A stretch of DNA of 64,000 nt from Alphaproteobacteria bacterium (GTDB lineage: Bacteria; Pseudomonadota; Alphaproteobacteria; ATCC43930; CGMCC-115725). The stretch spans positions 1 to 64,000 of the forward strand of contig JAJPHB010000116.1 of the NCBI GenBank assembly GCA_021325525.1. The letters run 5' to 3'. The notes under the pieces were generated by a model. It was given only the letters and a program-made list of their open reading frames with translations. It ran no database searches and was not told the DNA's origin. Position numbers and translations under genes: made by a program. The first letter of the stretch is position 1, and every line of letters starts with the position of its first letter. This document shows positions 1-8,545 of the stretch, one piece after another.

Positions 1-145
1 CCAAACCGGACGCTTACCTCCTACCGCACGATCGATGTAACGGATCACATCACCATGCCGCGCCGATGCACCGCTCGCATGTCGTGAGCGATGACAGTAG
101 CGCGGCCACAATCGCTGTGGCGCCCGCTCTTGCCGGAAACGCACG
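1..145. other. left edge, no assignable gene
   Basis: A plus-strand frame is open from the window edge to a TGA at 85-87 (28 codons). It could be the last residues of a gene that begins outside the window, but the peptide is too short to recognise. I see no RNA gene or clear promoter in the rest of the stretch. Confidence 0.15.
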
Positions 146-244
146 CTAGACCTCGGCCTCCTCCATCCCACCGATTTGTTCGGCGATCCAGCCCTCGAAG
201 GAGCGAATGAGAGCTGCGTCGCGCGATTTGTATGGATAGCCGAG
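146..244 (-). pseudogene. C-terminal fragment resembling a LysR-type regulator
   Basis: On the minus strand a frame ends at a TAG (146-148). It encodes about 33 residues including YPYKSRDAALIRSFEGW followed by IAEQ. This pattern is typical of the very end of LysR-family effector domains, where a Pro or Tyr, an Arg and a Phe-x-x-Trp helix close the protein. Going upstream, resemblance stops near 244 and a stop codon follows at 269-271, so the rest of the gene is missing. The break coincides with the point where the opposite-strand PEP-mutase-like fragment starts to look like its family. I infer remnant DNA from a rearrangement. The family call rests on a short peptide. Confidence 0.35.
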
Positions 245-618
245 CCCACGACGCGCTCTCGGCGCGGCTTATCGAATTGGCAGGTTTTCAGGCTTTTGCT
301 GTCGGCGGCTCGGCGTTGCTCGCGGCACGCTATGCTTATCCCGATATCGGGCTGATCGGACTGACCGACATGGTAGCCGGTATCCGCGACATCGCCGCCG
401 CAACGTGCATCCTCTTTATAGCGGACGCGGATGATGGTTATGGCGATGTGAAGAGTGTCGCCCGCACGGTTGTCCTCTATGAGGCAAGCGGCGTCGGCGG
501 CCTGCTGCTCGAGGATCAAAGGCGGGAACGGAGGCAGCAGCGCGCCGAGGCCGCGCCCGCCACAAAGACCGAAGCCCTATCGGAGCAGCACGGAGGCTCC
601 CTTTGCCGCATCGCCTAG
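232..618 (+). pseudogene. truncated isocitrate lyase/PEP mutase-family fragment
   Basis: Residues 5 to about 98 follow the N-terminal part of the isocitrate lyase/phosphoenolpyruvate mutase superfamily: an AHDALSARLIE helix, GFQAF, a PDIGL strand, an Asp-rich ADADDGYGD metal-binding segment and LLLEDQ. Intact enzymes are about 250-300 residues and carry a Lys-(Lys/Arg)-Cys-Gly-His catalytic motif soon after EDQ. Here the similarity stops at EDQ and is followed by about 32 low-complexity residues and a stop, so the catalytic half is absent. The N-terminus is also cut, since the family normally has residues before the AHDALSA helix. The predicted start (ATG 232) has no convincing ribosome-binding site. 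Most likely a non-functional remnant. Confidence 0.6.
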
Positions 619-661
619 GCACGTTCTGTTACCTATGTCTCCGGGCCGTACACCTCGGAGA

Positions 662-738
662 TGGTAGCGGGAGAGGGACTTGAACCCCCGACCTTGGGAT
701 TATGATTCCCCTGCTCTAACCAGCTGAGCTATCCCGCC
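662..738 (-). tRNA. tRNA-Met (anticodon CAU)
   Basis: The reverse complement folds into a complete cloverleaf. The 7-bp acceptor stem begins GGCGGGA, the D-arm is GCTC/GAGC, and the anticodon loop is ATCATAA with anticodon CAT. The T-arm is GGGGG/CCCTC around a TTCAAGT loop, and CCA is encoded in the genome. One anticodon-stem pair (27-43) is a G-A mismatch. The first pair is G-T rather than the unpaired C1-A72 of initiators, so this is an elongator-type Met tRNA. A tRNA-Ile(CAU) read through lysidine is the alternative, but the body resembles alphaproteobacterial elongator Met tRNAs. Gene debris lies on its 3' side. Confidence 0.95.
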
Positions 739-817
739 CCGAGGAGACCCGGCATATAGGAGATCGGCCTCGGCGCGTCAAGCCGGCGACGGCCGCCGCG
801 CCCGCCCGCCGGGCGCC

Positions 818-3022
818 TTACCGGAGATCGATCTTCCGGCCCTCGCGCAGGCTCTCGAGAACGGCGATCGTCGCGAGGCTCGCTTCGAAGAGCTCGGTTT
901 CGGGCGCGGGCGGAACGCCGCTGCGCACCCCGGCGATGAAGGCGGCAAGCTCGTCGCGATGGCCTTTGTCCTGCCCCGTCCGGGCGCGGCGCGTCGTCGT
1001 CCGCCCCGCGGCCGTTACCGTCATGGTGAGGAAATTGTCGATGGTGACGACGCTGCCGCCGGCGAACATCTCGAAGCGCTCCTTGCTGAAGCCGGCATCG
1101 CCCTGTGCCGTATAGGCGATCGTGGCGAGGCTGCCCTCGGCAAAGCGCAAGGTCACGGTCACGTCGTCGCAGGCGCCTTGCATTGCCGCAGCGGCATCGG
1201 CCTGCACCGAAAGGATGGTCGAGCCGACGAGATACCGCGCGAGATCGACGAAATGGCAGAGCTCGCCGAGAATGCGGCCGCCGCCTTCGTCCGCCGCATT
1301 GATCCAGCTCGCCGCCGGCAGCGCCCCGGCATTGACGCGGAACAGTAGGAATTTGGGCCCGCCGAGGCGCTCGAGATGCGCTTTCGCCTGCCGCGCCATC
1401 GGCGCGAAGCGGCGGTTGAAGCCGACGAGGAGGAACCCGCTTGCCCGCTCCCGCGCCGCCTCGACCCGCGCCAGCTCCGCGCGCGAGAGGGCGAGCGGCT
1501 TCTCGACGAAGACTGCTTTTCCCCGCTCCAGCGCCTCGACGGCGAGCGCCGCATGGCTCGCATGGCGCGTCGCGACGAGCACCGCATCGATCTCCGGATC
1601 GTCGAGCACCGCCGTCACCTCGGTCGCGCAGCGCGCGAAGCCGAATTGGCGCCGGGCATGCTCGGCGGAGAGGCCGCGCTGCGTCACGATGGTGCTGAGG
1701 CTGACGCCTTCGAGGCGCGCCAGCTCCGGCAGCAGGACGGTGCGGGCGAAGCTGCCGGCGCCGATGACGCCCATGGCGCAGCGGCCGGCGGCGCGCGCCC
1801 GCTTCCGTGCCTCTTCCGCGCTCGCCGACGAAAGAGCGACGGGATCCGCGCGGGAAGGATGGGCGATGTTTGCCTCCGCGCTTGCGGTCGCATCGTAGGC
1901 AAGCACGACGCCGAGATGCGGCTCGGTCTTGCCGAGGACGAGATCGTAGGCCGCTTCGGCCTCGTCGAAGCGGAAGCGGTGCGAGATGAGCGCCGCGACA
2001 TCGAGGCGGCGCGCAGCGCCTGGTGCCATGAGGCGCAGGCATTCGCGCAGATTCTCGGTTTCCGTCCAGCGGACGAAGCCGGCGGGATATTTGACGCCGC
2101 GCCCTTCGAAATCGTCGTCGTAGCGACCAGGCCCGTAGGAGCGCGACACGACGAGCGAGAGCTCCTTCTTCATGAAGGCGGGGTAGGGGAAGGCCGTGCC
2201 CGTCTTGCCGACGATCGAGAGGCGGGCGCGGTCGCGGGCGATCTCCGCCGCCAGCTCGAGCGGCTCGCTCGAATCCGTGGCGGCGGCGACAAGGATCGCA
2301 TCGCAGCCCTGGCCCTGGGTGAATGCGGCAACCGCCGCCGCGACACCGGCCTCGCCGAGATTCCAGCTCTGCTCAGCGCCGAGCCGCCGCGCGAGCGCGA
2401 GACGGCCCGCATCGTAATCGAGGGCGATGACGCGCGCTCCTTGGAGGGCGAGGAACTGCAGGGCGAGCTGCCCGACGAGCCCGACCCCGAGCACGGCGAC
2501 GACGTCGCCGAGCCCGGCACCGAGATTGCGCACGGCGTGAAGCGCGATGGCGCCCAGCGTCGCAAAGCACGCCTCTTCATCGGCAACGCTCTCGGGCACA
2601 AGCGCCGCGAGATTGCGCGGCACGAGGTTGAGCTCGGCGTGATTGGCGAGGCCCGCACCCGCGATGGCAACGCGCTCGCCCATTCGGAAGGCGCCTTCGA
2701 GACCCGCCCCGACCGCCACCACCTCGCCTGCCGCCGAATAGCCCAGGGGCAGCGGCTCGTCGAGCCGGGCCAGCACCGAGCGGAAGGTCGCGGCGATGCC
2801 GTCGCGCCGGGCCTTTTCCATCACCTTCTTGACGAGATCCGGCCGTTCGCGCGCCTTGCCGGCGAGCGATTTCCGCGCGAAGCCCGCGATCATCCGCTCC
2901 GTGCCGGCGGAAATGAGCGAGGCGCGCGTCGCGACGAGGAGATGACCCGGCTTCGCCCGAGGCGGCGGAACCTCCGCCAGGCTGATCTTGCCCGAGCGCG
3001 CGCTTTGCACGATCTGCTTCAT
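818..3022 (-). CDS. bi-domain oxidoreductase (zinc-type alcohol dehydrogenase fused to Gfo/Idh/MocA)
   Basis: A protein of 734 residues with two dehydrogenase modules. The first about 370 residues are a medium-chain alcohol-dehydrogenase-like domain, with an SAGTERM segment near the start, a GYSAAGEV strand and a GVGLVGQLALQ nucleotide fold. From about residue 405 a Gfo/Idh/MocA domain begins with GVIGAGSFART and contains the family's EKP motif (VFVEKPLA). The family is usually 700-730 residues and most often sits in capsule or exopolysaccharide loci, where it is presumed to oxidise or epimerise sugars. Here no glycosyltransferase or polysaccharide export gene is nearby, so the substrate is unknown. 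The next gene on the same strand, upstream of it, is an SDR dehydrogenase 81 nt away. Start at ATG 3022 gives the expected N-terminus. Confidence 0.85.
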   Translation of the reverse strand: MKQIVQSARSGKISLAEVPPPRAKPGHLLVATRASLISAGTERMIAGFARKSLAGKARERPDLVKKVMEKARRDGIAATFRSVLARLDEPLPLGYSAAGEVVAVGAGLEGAFRMGERVAIAGAGLANHAELNLVPRNLAALVPESVADEEACFATLGAIALHAVRNLGAGLGDVVAVLGVGLVGQLALQFLALQGARVIALDYDAGRLALARRLGAEQSWNLGEAGVAAAVAAFTQGQGCDAILVAAATDSSEPLELAAEIARDRARLSIVGKTGTAFPYPAFMKKELSLVVSRSYGPGRYDDDFEGRGVKYPAGFVRWTETENLRECLRLMAPGAARRLDVAALISHRFRFDEAEAAYDLVLGKTEPHLGVVLAYDATASAEANIAHPSRADPVALSSASAEEARKRARAAGRCAMGVIGAGSFARTVLLPELARLEGVSLSTIVTQRGLSAEHARRQFGFARCATEVTAVLDDPEIDAVLVATRHASHAALAVEALERGKAVFVEKPLALSRAELARVEAARERASGFLLVGFNRRFAPMARQAKAHLERLGGPKFLLFRVNAGALPAASWINAADEGGGRILGELCHFVDLARYLVGSTILSVQADAAAAMQGACDDVTVTLRFAEGSLATIAYTAQGDAGFSKERFEMFAGGSVVTIDNFLTMTVTAAGRTTTRRARTGQDKGHRDELAAFIAGVRSGVPPAPETELFEASLATIAVLESLREGRKIDLR

Positions 3023-3103
3023 CGGTGAGCCGGTCCCGCCACTGCCGCGTGGCGGCCACCATACCGACAGCCCGGGAGCAACTCCAGCGGCCTCTCGGCG
3101 CTG

Positions 3104-3847
3104 CTATTCGGACGGCAGGACGAGGAGCTCGGCGATCGTCACATTGGCGGGCTGCGCCAGCGCGAAGACGACGCAGCCGGCGATGTCCTCGGGCGTGAGG
3201 CAGACGGGAAAGCTGTCGTAATAAGCCGCCGCCTTCGCCGCGTCGCCTCGCCAGCGCGCCTCGGCAAAGCCGGTGCGGACGATGCCGGGCAGGATCTCGA
3301 TGACGCGGATGCGTCCCAGATAGTCGAGGCGGAGCGCCTTCGAGAAGCCGTTGACCGCGTGCTTGCTGGCGATGTAGGCGGCCTCGTTCGGCACGGCCGA
3401 GACGCCGGAGACCGAGCCGATATTGACGATCTGCCCGCCGCCTTGCGCGAGAATCGTCGGAAGGAGCGCGCCCGTCACCCGCAGCATGCCGGCGACATTG
3501 GTCTCGATGATGGCGAGCCAGTCGCCGACGCGCCCCTCGCCGAACGGCACCTTGCCGCCGATATCGTGGGCCGCGTTGTTGACGAGAATGTCGATGTCGC
3601 GCCACTCGGCGGGCAGGCGCTCGATAAGGCTTCCGACCGAGGCGTCGTCATTGACGTCGAGCGCGACCGGCCGGCAGAGCGGGCCGAGCCGTCGCGCGAG
3701 GGCACCGAGGCGGTCCGCCCGGCGCGCCGCCGCGATGACGCGGCAGCCCTTGCCGACGAGCTGCTCCGCCAGGGCGGCGCCGATGCCGCTGCTGGCACCC
3801 GTGACGAGCGCCAGCGCGCCCGCCTCCAGCTTCCGCAATGTCATCAT
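3104..3847 (-). CDS. SDR-family NAD(P)-dependent oxidoreductase
   Basis: A classical short-chain dehydrogenase of 247 residues. The cofactor motif TGASSGIG is at residues 16-23, NNAA at 90-93, and the catalytic set Ser145, Tyr158 and Lys162 (YIASK) is complete. The start was set at the ATG at 3847 because a GAGGAGGGA ribosome-binding sequence lies about 10 nt upstream. The longer frame to 3916 adds residues that are not SDR-like. It lies upstream of, and probably in the same transcript as, the bi-domain oxidoreductase, and diverges from the dimethylglycine-dehydrogenase-like gene. The substrate cannot be told from the sequence. The family includes 3-hydroxy acid and serine dehydrogenases as well as sugar and steroid enzymes. 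Confidence 0.85.
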   Translation of the reverse strand: MMTLRKLEAGALALVTGASSGIGAALAEQLVGKGCRVIAAARRADRLGALARRLGPLCRPVALDVNDDASVGSLIERLPAEWRDIDILVNNAAHDIGGKVPFGEGRVGDWLAIIETNVAGMLRVTGALLPTILAQGGGQIVNIGSVSGVSAVPNEAAYIASKHAVNGFSKALRLDYLGRIRVIEILPGIVRTGFAEARWRGDAAKAAAYYDSFPVCLTPEDIAGCVVFALAQPANVTIAELLVLPSE

Positions 3848-3932
3848 TCCGCAGGTCCCTCCTCTGCTTTCCCGCATCATGGCATGGCCGCGCGCGCAAC
3901 GCACCGTGCGGCCCACCGGGAAGCTGATATAT

Positions 3933-3944
3933 GATCGGCCGATC
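3933..3944. promoter_or_regulatory. 12-bp perfect palindrome in a divergent promoter region
   Basis: GATCGGCCGATC is a perfect 12-bp palindrome about 37 nt before the start codon at 3981. It immediately follows an AT-rich GATATATG stretch that could serve as a -10 element. It sits between the divergent SDR and dimethylglycine-dehydrogenase-like genes, so an operator role is plausible. It could also be a chance GC-rich palindrome, because no regulator gene is adjacent. Confidence 0.2.
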
Positions 3945-3980
3945 GAGTTGCCGCGATCGAGGGGAAGGGGGAGAGGCCGG

Positions 3981-6440
3981 ATGAAAGAGCATGCACGCGT
4001 GGTGGTGATCGGCGGCGGCGCCGTCGGCTGCTCGATTCTCTACCATTTGACCGCCGCGGGGTGGACCGACGCGGTGCTGCTGGAGCGCGACGAGCTGACC
4101 GCCGGTTCGACCTGGCATGCGGCCGGGCTGCTGCCGCTCTTCAATATGTCCTATGCCACCGGGCAGATGCACAAATATTCGATCGAGCTCTATACGGAGC
4201 TCGCCGCGGCCTGGCAGCGCGACGTCGGCTTCAAGCGCGTCGGCAATCTGCGCATGGCGCGGACGCGCGAGCGCATGGAGGAATTCCAGACCTACGCCAC
4301 GACGGCCGACACGATCGGCGTTCCTTATGAATGGTGGAGCCCGCGCGACATCAAGGAACGTTTTCCGCTCGTCAATGTCGAGGGGCTGGAAGGCGCCCTC
4401 TTCCACCCGACCGACGGCTACATCAACCCCGCCGACATCACCATGCTGCTCGCCGATGCGGCCCGGCAGAACGGCGCGCAGATCCTTCGCAAGACCGAGG
4501 TGAGCGCGATCGAGCGCACGCCCGGCGGCGAATGGCGCGTGCGCACCGATGGCGGCGACATTCTTTGCGAGGTGGTGGTGACCGCGACCGGCAACCACGC
4601 GCAGCGCACCGCCGCCATGCTGGGTCTCACCCTCCCCGCCATCCCGGTCGAGCACCAATACATCGTCACGGGCGAAATCCCCGAGATCGTCGAATGGCGC
4701 AAAGCGGGCAAGCCCGAGCATCCGATCCTGCGCGACGCCGATGCCCGCTGGTACATGCGCGAGGAGCGCGGCGGCCTCATCCTCGGCCCCTATGAGAAGG
4801 GGGCTCCGGCCTGGGGCGTCTACGGCGTCCCGGAGACCTTCCGCGCCGATCTGCTGCCGCCCGATCTCGACCGCCTCGAATGGCATATCGAGGAGGCGTT
4901 CTTCCGCATGCCCTGCTTCGCCAAGGGCGGGGTCAAGACGGTCTATAACGGCCCCATCTGTTATACGCCCGACGGCAATCCGCTGCTCGGCCCCGCGCCC
5001 GGCCGGCCGAACCTCTATATCGCCGAGGGCTTCTCCTTCGGCATCACGGCGGCGGGCGGCGCCGGCAAGTATCTCGTTCAGATCATCACCGAGGGCGATG
5101 CCGAGATCGACATGCTCGCCGTCGATCCGCGCCGCTTCGGTCCCTACGCGACGCGCCCCTATGCCAAACGCAAGAACGAGGAAGCCTACGAGCACGTCTT
5201 CATTCCTCACTTCCCCGACGAAGAGCGCCCGGCCTGCCGGCCGCTCCGCACCGCGCCCTCCTATGACCGGCTGAAGGCGCGCGGTGCCGTCTTCGGCCAG
5301 CGCTTCGGCTGGGAGCGGCCGAATTTCTTCGGCCCGAGCCCGGCCGAGGATCCGGGCTTCCGCGAGCAATGGTCGTTCCGTCGCGGCAATTGGTGGCCTT
5401 ACGTCAAGGCCGAGGCCGAGGCGATCCGGACGAATGTCGGCCTCATCGAGGCCTCGACCTTCGCCAAATACGAGGCGACGGGGCCGGGCGTCGATGCCTG
5501 GCTCGACCGCCTCATCGCCAATCGCCTGCCGCAGAAGGCGGGGCGCATCCAACTGACGCACGCGCTGACGAAGACCGGCGGCGTCCGCTCGGAATTCACC
5601 ATCCTGCGCGAGGGTCCCGAGGCGCTCTACATCGTCGGCGCCGGCGGGGCCGAAGCCTATGATTGGGACTATCTGACGCGCACCCTGCCGCGGGACGGCT
5701 CGGTCCGGCTCGAAAAGGCGACGACGCGCTACGGCGTCTTCGTCGTCGCGGGGCCGAAGGCGCGCGCCGTGCTGGACCCGCTCGTCGACCGCCTCGACCT
5801 GTCGAATGCGGCCTTCCCCTGGCTGACCGGCCGCGCCGCCACGGTCGGCATGGCGCCGGTACGGCTGCTGCGCGTCAACTATGTCGGCGAGCTCGGCTGG
5901 GAGATTCACCATCCGATCGAGTATCACAACCACATCTTCGATTGCCTCGAAGAGGCGGGCCGGCCGCACGGCATGAAGCATGTCGGCATGCGGGCCATGA
6001 ACTGGCTGCGCCTCGAGAAGACCTATCGCGCCTGGGGCACCGAGCTCTCCAAGGAAGTGACGGCGCTCGAAAGCGGGCTCGAGCGCTTCGTGCGGCTCGA
6101 CAAGAACACCGATTTCATCGGCCGGGCGGCGCTCGCCGAGCAGAAGGCGCGATCGGCGCTGCGCTGGCGCCTCGTGACGCTCCTCATCGACGGGCCCGGC
6201 GATGCCGACCCGTGGGGCGTCGAAGGCATCTGGAAGAACGGCAAGGTGGTCGGCCGGGCGACGGGCGGCGGCTATTCCGTCCATTTCGGGAAACAGATCG
6301 CGCTCGCCTACGTCCGCCCCGACCATGCGGCGACGGGCGAGGAGCTGACGATCAAGATGCTCGACCGCCACTATCCGGCGCGAGTCGTCGAGGAGAGCCC
6401 CTACGACCCGGCGAATGAGCGCTCGCGAATGGCTGACTGA
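3981..6440 (+). CDS. dimethylglycine/sarcosine dehydrogenase-type flavoprotein with C-terminal GcvT domain
   Basis: An 819-residue protein built like DMGDH and SARDH. Residues 1 to about 390 form a D-amino-acid-oxidase-type FAD domain with GGGAVG at 11-16 and STWHAAG at 43-49. His46 aligns with the histidine that binds FAD covalently in the mammalian enzymes. A linker follows, and from about residue 440 a GcvT-like folate-binding domain containing YVGELGWE. The family oxidatively demethylates N-methylglycines and passes one-carbon units to tetrahydrofolate. The start was chosen at ATG 3981 behind a GGGGAAGGGGGAGAG purine run. An open frame extends back to 3423 but overlaps the SDR gene and is not credible. 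The exact substrate is not determined by sequence; choline or betaine breakdown products are likely. Confidence 0.85.
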   Translation: MKEHARVVVIGGGAVGCSILYHLTAAGWTDAVLLERDELTAGSTWHAAGLLPLFNMSYATGQMHKYSIELYTELAAAWQRDVGFKRVGNLRMARTRERMEEFQTYATTADTIGVPYEWWSPRDIKERFPLVNVEGLEGALFHPTDGYINPADITMLLADAARQNGAQILRKTEVSAIERTPGGEWRVRTDGGDILCEVVVTATGNHAQRTAAMLGLTLPAIPVEHQYIVTGEIPEIVEWRKAGKPEHPILRDADARWYMREERGGLILGPYEKGAPAWGVYGVPETFRADLLPPDLDRLEWHIEEAFFRMPCFAKGGVKTVYNGPICYTPDGNPLLGPAPGRPNLYIAEGFSFGITAAGGAGKYLVQIITEGDAEIDMLAVDPRRFGPYATRPYAKRKNEEAYEHVFIPHFPDEERPACRPLRTAPSYDRLKARGAVFGQRFGWERPNFFGPSPAEDPGFREQWSFRRGNWWPYVKAEAEAIRTNVGLIEASTFAKYEATGPGVDAWLDRLIANRLPQKAGRIQLTHALTKTGGVRSEFTILREGPEALYIVGAGGAEAYDWDYLTRTLPRDGSVRLEKATTRYGVFVVAGPKARAVLDPLVDRLDLSNAAFPWLTGRAATVGMAPVRLLRVNYVGELGWEIHHPIEYHNHIFDCLEEAGRPHGMKHVGMRAMNWLRLEKTYRAWGTELSKEVTALESGLERFVRLDKNTDFIGRAALAEQKARSALRWRLVTLLIDGPGDADPWGVEGIWKNGKVVGRATGGGYSVHFGKQIALAYVRPDHAATGEELTIKMLDRHYPARVVEESPYDPANERSRMAD

Positions 6441-6467
6441 GCGCCGGGCGGGCCAGCGCCGGAGGGC

Positions 6468-7352
6468 TCAGCCCGCCGCAGCGGCGGCGCGATGCGCCTC
6501 GCGGATGCGCACGCGGAAGGCTTTGAGGGCGGCGCGGTCGGGCAGCTTCTGCGGGATCGTTCCGGCGGCATAAGCTGCCTGCGCCGCATCGCAAGCGGCC
6601 TTCAGCGCCTCGGCGGCAGCCGTCGCCCTATCGAGCACAGCGGCAGCATCATGGCCCGGCGGCAGGAAGATGTGGCGGATGAGCTGCGTCCGGCGGAAGC
6701 TGCGCGGCACCACGCGGTCGACGAGGAGCCGATCCGGAGCGCTCTCGGCGATGAGCGTCGGCCAGGCCCAGCGCAGATCCGGCGCTTCGGCGAGGCGCTG
6801 CTCGACCGCGACCTTCCAATTGCAATCGAGCTCGGTCGTGACCTCGCCCGCCGCCTGCAGCCGGTCGGGCGCGATCTCGCCCAAGGCGTCGTCGAGCCTG
6901 GCGGCCGGGGCAGCCGCACGGAGGTCGGGATGGACGAAGAGAAGCCCGCGCCAGGCCGCCTGCCCCACGCGCTCGAGGTGGTGCTCGGGGGCTCCGGCAT
7001 CGGCCGGCGCCACGACCGGCGGCGCCGTCACGAAGGCGCCGCTCAAATCATAGGTCCAACCGTGATAGCGGCAGCGCAGCCGCTCGCAGCTCCCGGCGCC
7101 GTTCTCCAGGACCGGCATGCCCTGGTGTCGGCAGACATTGCGCAGCGCGTGAATGGTGCCGGCGGCGTCGCATGTGGCGAAAACCGCCAGGCCGGCGAGA
7201 TTGGCGCAAAGATAGCTGCCGGGCTGCGAAAGCTGATCGACGCGGCCCAGCATCTGCCAGGCCTCGGCGAAGATCGCCTTGCGTTCCCCGACATAGGCGT
7301 CCGGCTCGACATACCATTGCCTCGGCAGGTCCTCGTCCGTCTTCCCTTGCAT
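6468..7352 (-). CDS. Rieske [2Fe-2S] protein, ring-hydroxylating-oxygenase-like but lacking the usual iron-site motif
   Basis: A protein of 294 residues. The Rieske cluster ligands are intact: Cys74-x-His76 (CRHQGMPV) and Cys94-x-x-His97 (CRYHGW), in the spacing of ring-hydroxylating oxygenase alpha subunits. The NWK segment that opens the catalytic domain is at 178-180. In true oxygenases it is followed by Glu-x-Tyr-His-x4-His, two ligands of the mononuclear iron. Here the matching stretch is VAVEQRLAEAPDLRW and has no histidine. The protein is also about 100 residues shorter than usual. The start ATG 7352 has GGAGGAAGG directly upstream. It may be an electron-transfer or scaffold protein, or a decaying oxygenase. 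No reductase gene is nearby. It is convergent with the flavoprotein gene. Confidence 0.75.
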   Translation of the reverse strand: MQGKTDEDLPRQWYVEPDAYVGERKAIFAEAWQMLGRVDQLSQPGSYLCANLAGLAVFATCDAAGTIHALRNVCRHQGMPVLENGAGSCERLRCRYHGWTYDLSGAFVTAPPVVAPADAGAPEHHLERVGQAAWRGLLFVHPDLRAAAPAARLDDALGEIAPDRLQAAGEVTTELDCNWKVAVEQRLAEAPDLRWAWPTLIAESAPDRLLVDRVVPRSFRRTQLIRHIFLPPGHDAAAVLDRATAAAEALKAACDAAQAAYAAGTIPQKLPDRAALKAFRVRIREAHRAAAAAG

Positions 7353-7478
7353 CCTTCCTCCAACTCTGCTTCCCAAGCATAGCGCAAGCGACGGCCGGAG
7401 CGGCATTTCCTCTATCCTCGGGCGCGCCGGCTTCGCTATCGTGGCGCCGCGCGCCACTCGCAGGCGAAGAGGTGAGGC

Positions 7479-8537
7479 ATGAAGAGCTACAAGATCGCCG
7501 CCATTCCCGGCGACGGCATCGGCCGCGAGGTCGTGCCGGAGGGGTTGCGGGTCCTCGAAGCCGCGGCGCGGCACCACGGCTTCGCCCTTGCCGTCACCGA
7601 ATACGACTGGAGCTGCGAGCGCTTCGCCAAGACGGGACGGATGATGCCGGAGGACGGCATCGCGCAGCTCTCGGCGTTCGACGCGATCTATCTCGGCGCC
7701 GTCGGATATCCGGGCGTTCCCGACCACGTCTCGCTCTGGGGGCTCCTCATCCCGATCCGGCGCGGCTTCCACCAATACATCAACCTGCGCCCCGTCCGCC
7801 TGCTCGCCGGCGTCGAATCGCCGCTCAAGGGCCGCAAGCCGGGCGAGATCGATTTCTACGTCGTCCGCGAGAACAACGAGGGCGAATATTCCGAGATCGG
7901 CGGCCGGCTCTATCGCGGCAGCGAGATGGAGATGGCGGTGCAGCAGGCGATCTTCACCCGCGCCGGCTGCGACCGCGTCATGCGCTATGCCTTCGAGCTC
8001 GCGATGAAGCGGAAGAAGCGCGTCGCCTCGGCGACGAAATCGAACGGCATCATCCATTCGATGCCCTTCTGGGACGAGCGCTTCGCCGCGATCGCCAAGG
8101 AGTACCCCGAGGTCAAAGCCGAGCAATACCACATCGACATCCTGACCGCGCATTTCGTGCGCCATCCCGATTGGTTCGACGTCGTCGTCGGCTCCAACCT
8201 CTTCGGCGACATCCTCTCCGATCTGGGGCCGGCCGTCGTCGGCTCGATCGGCATCGCGCCCGGCGGCAATATCAATCCCGAGCGCGCCTATCCCTCGATG
8301 TTCGAGCCGGTGCACGGCTCGGCGCCCGATATCGCCGGGCGCGGCATCGCCAATCCGATCGGCCAGATCTGGTCGGGCGCCATGATGCTCGACCATCTGG
8401 GCGAGCATGCCGCGGCGGCCGCGGTCGAGCGGGCGATCGCGCGCGTCCTTGCCGAAGGCGGCCCGCGCACCCCCGATCTCGGCGGCAATGCCGGCACGCG
8501 CGAGCTGGCCGAGGCGGTGGCCGGCGCCCTCGCCTGA
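7479..8537 (+). CDS. ttuC: tartrate dehydrogenase/D-malate decarboxylating dehydrogenase
   Basis: A 352-residue enzyme of the isocitrate/isopropylmalate dehydrogenase family. The N-terminal IPGDGIGREV loop, the substrate loop NLRPVR, VRENNEGEYSE, the SNLFGDILSDL metal-binding segment and the EPVHGSAPDIAG cofactor loop are all present. The details (GAVGYPGVPDH, LWGLLIPIRR) fit the TtuC/DmlA subgroup rather than leuB. That subgroup uses tartrate or D-malate with NAD and a divalent metal to form oxaloacetate/glycerate or pyruvate. GAGGTGAGGC precedes the ATG. The MaoC gene starts 8 nt after its stop, so the two are probably co-transcribed. Assignment between tartrate and D-malate is not possible from sequence alone. 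Confidence 0.85.
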   Translation: MKSYKIAAIPGDGIGREVVPEGLRVLEAAARHHGFALAVTEYDWSCERFAKTGRMMPEDGIAQLSAFDAIYLGAVGYPGVPDHVSLWGLLIPIRRGFHQYINLRPVRLLAGVESPLKGRKPGEIDFYVVRENNEGEYSEIGGRLYRGSEMEMAVQQAIFTRAGCDRVMRYAFELAMKRKKRVASATKSNGIIHSMPFWDERFAAIAKEYPEVKAEQYHIDILTAHFVRHPDWFDVVVGSNLFGDILSDLGPAVVGSIGIAPGGNINPERAYPSMFEPVHGSAPDIAGRGIANPIGQIWSGAMMLDHLGEHAAAAAVERAIARVLAEGGPRTPDLGGNAGTRELAEAVAGALA

Positions 8538-8545
8538 GCCGAGCC

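Noticed and set aside
1376-3028. Long open frame antisense to the bi-domain oxidoreductase
   Set aside because: GC-rich third codon positions keep the opposite frame open; the product is Arg-rich without family resemblance.
3648-6371. Long frame antisense to the dimethylglycine-dehydrogenase-like gene
   Set aside because: Same GC artefact; the plus strand has clear domains.
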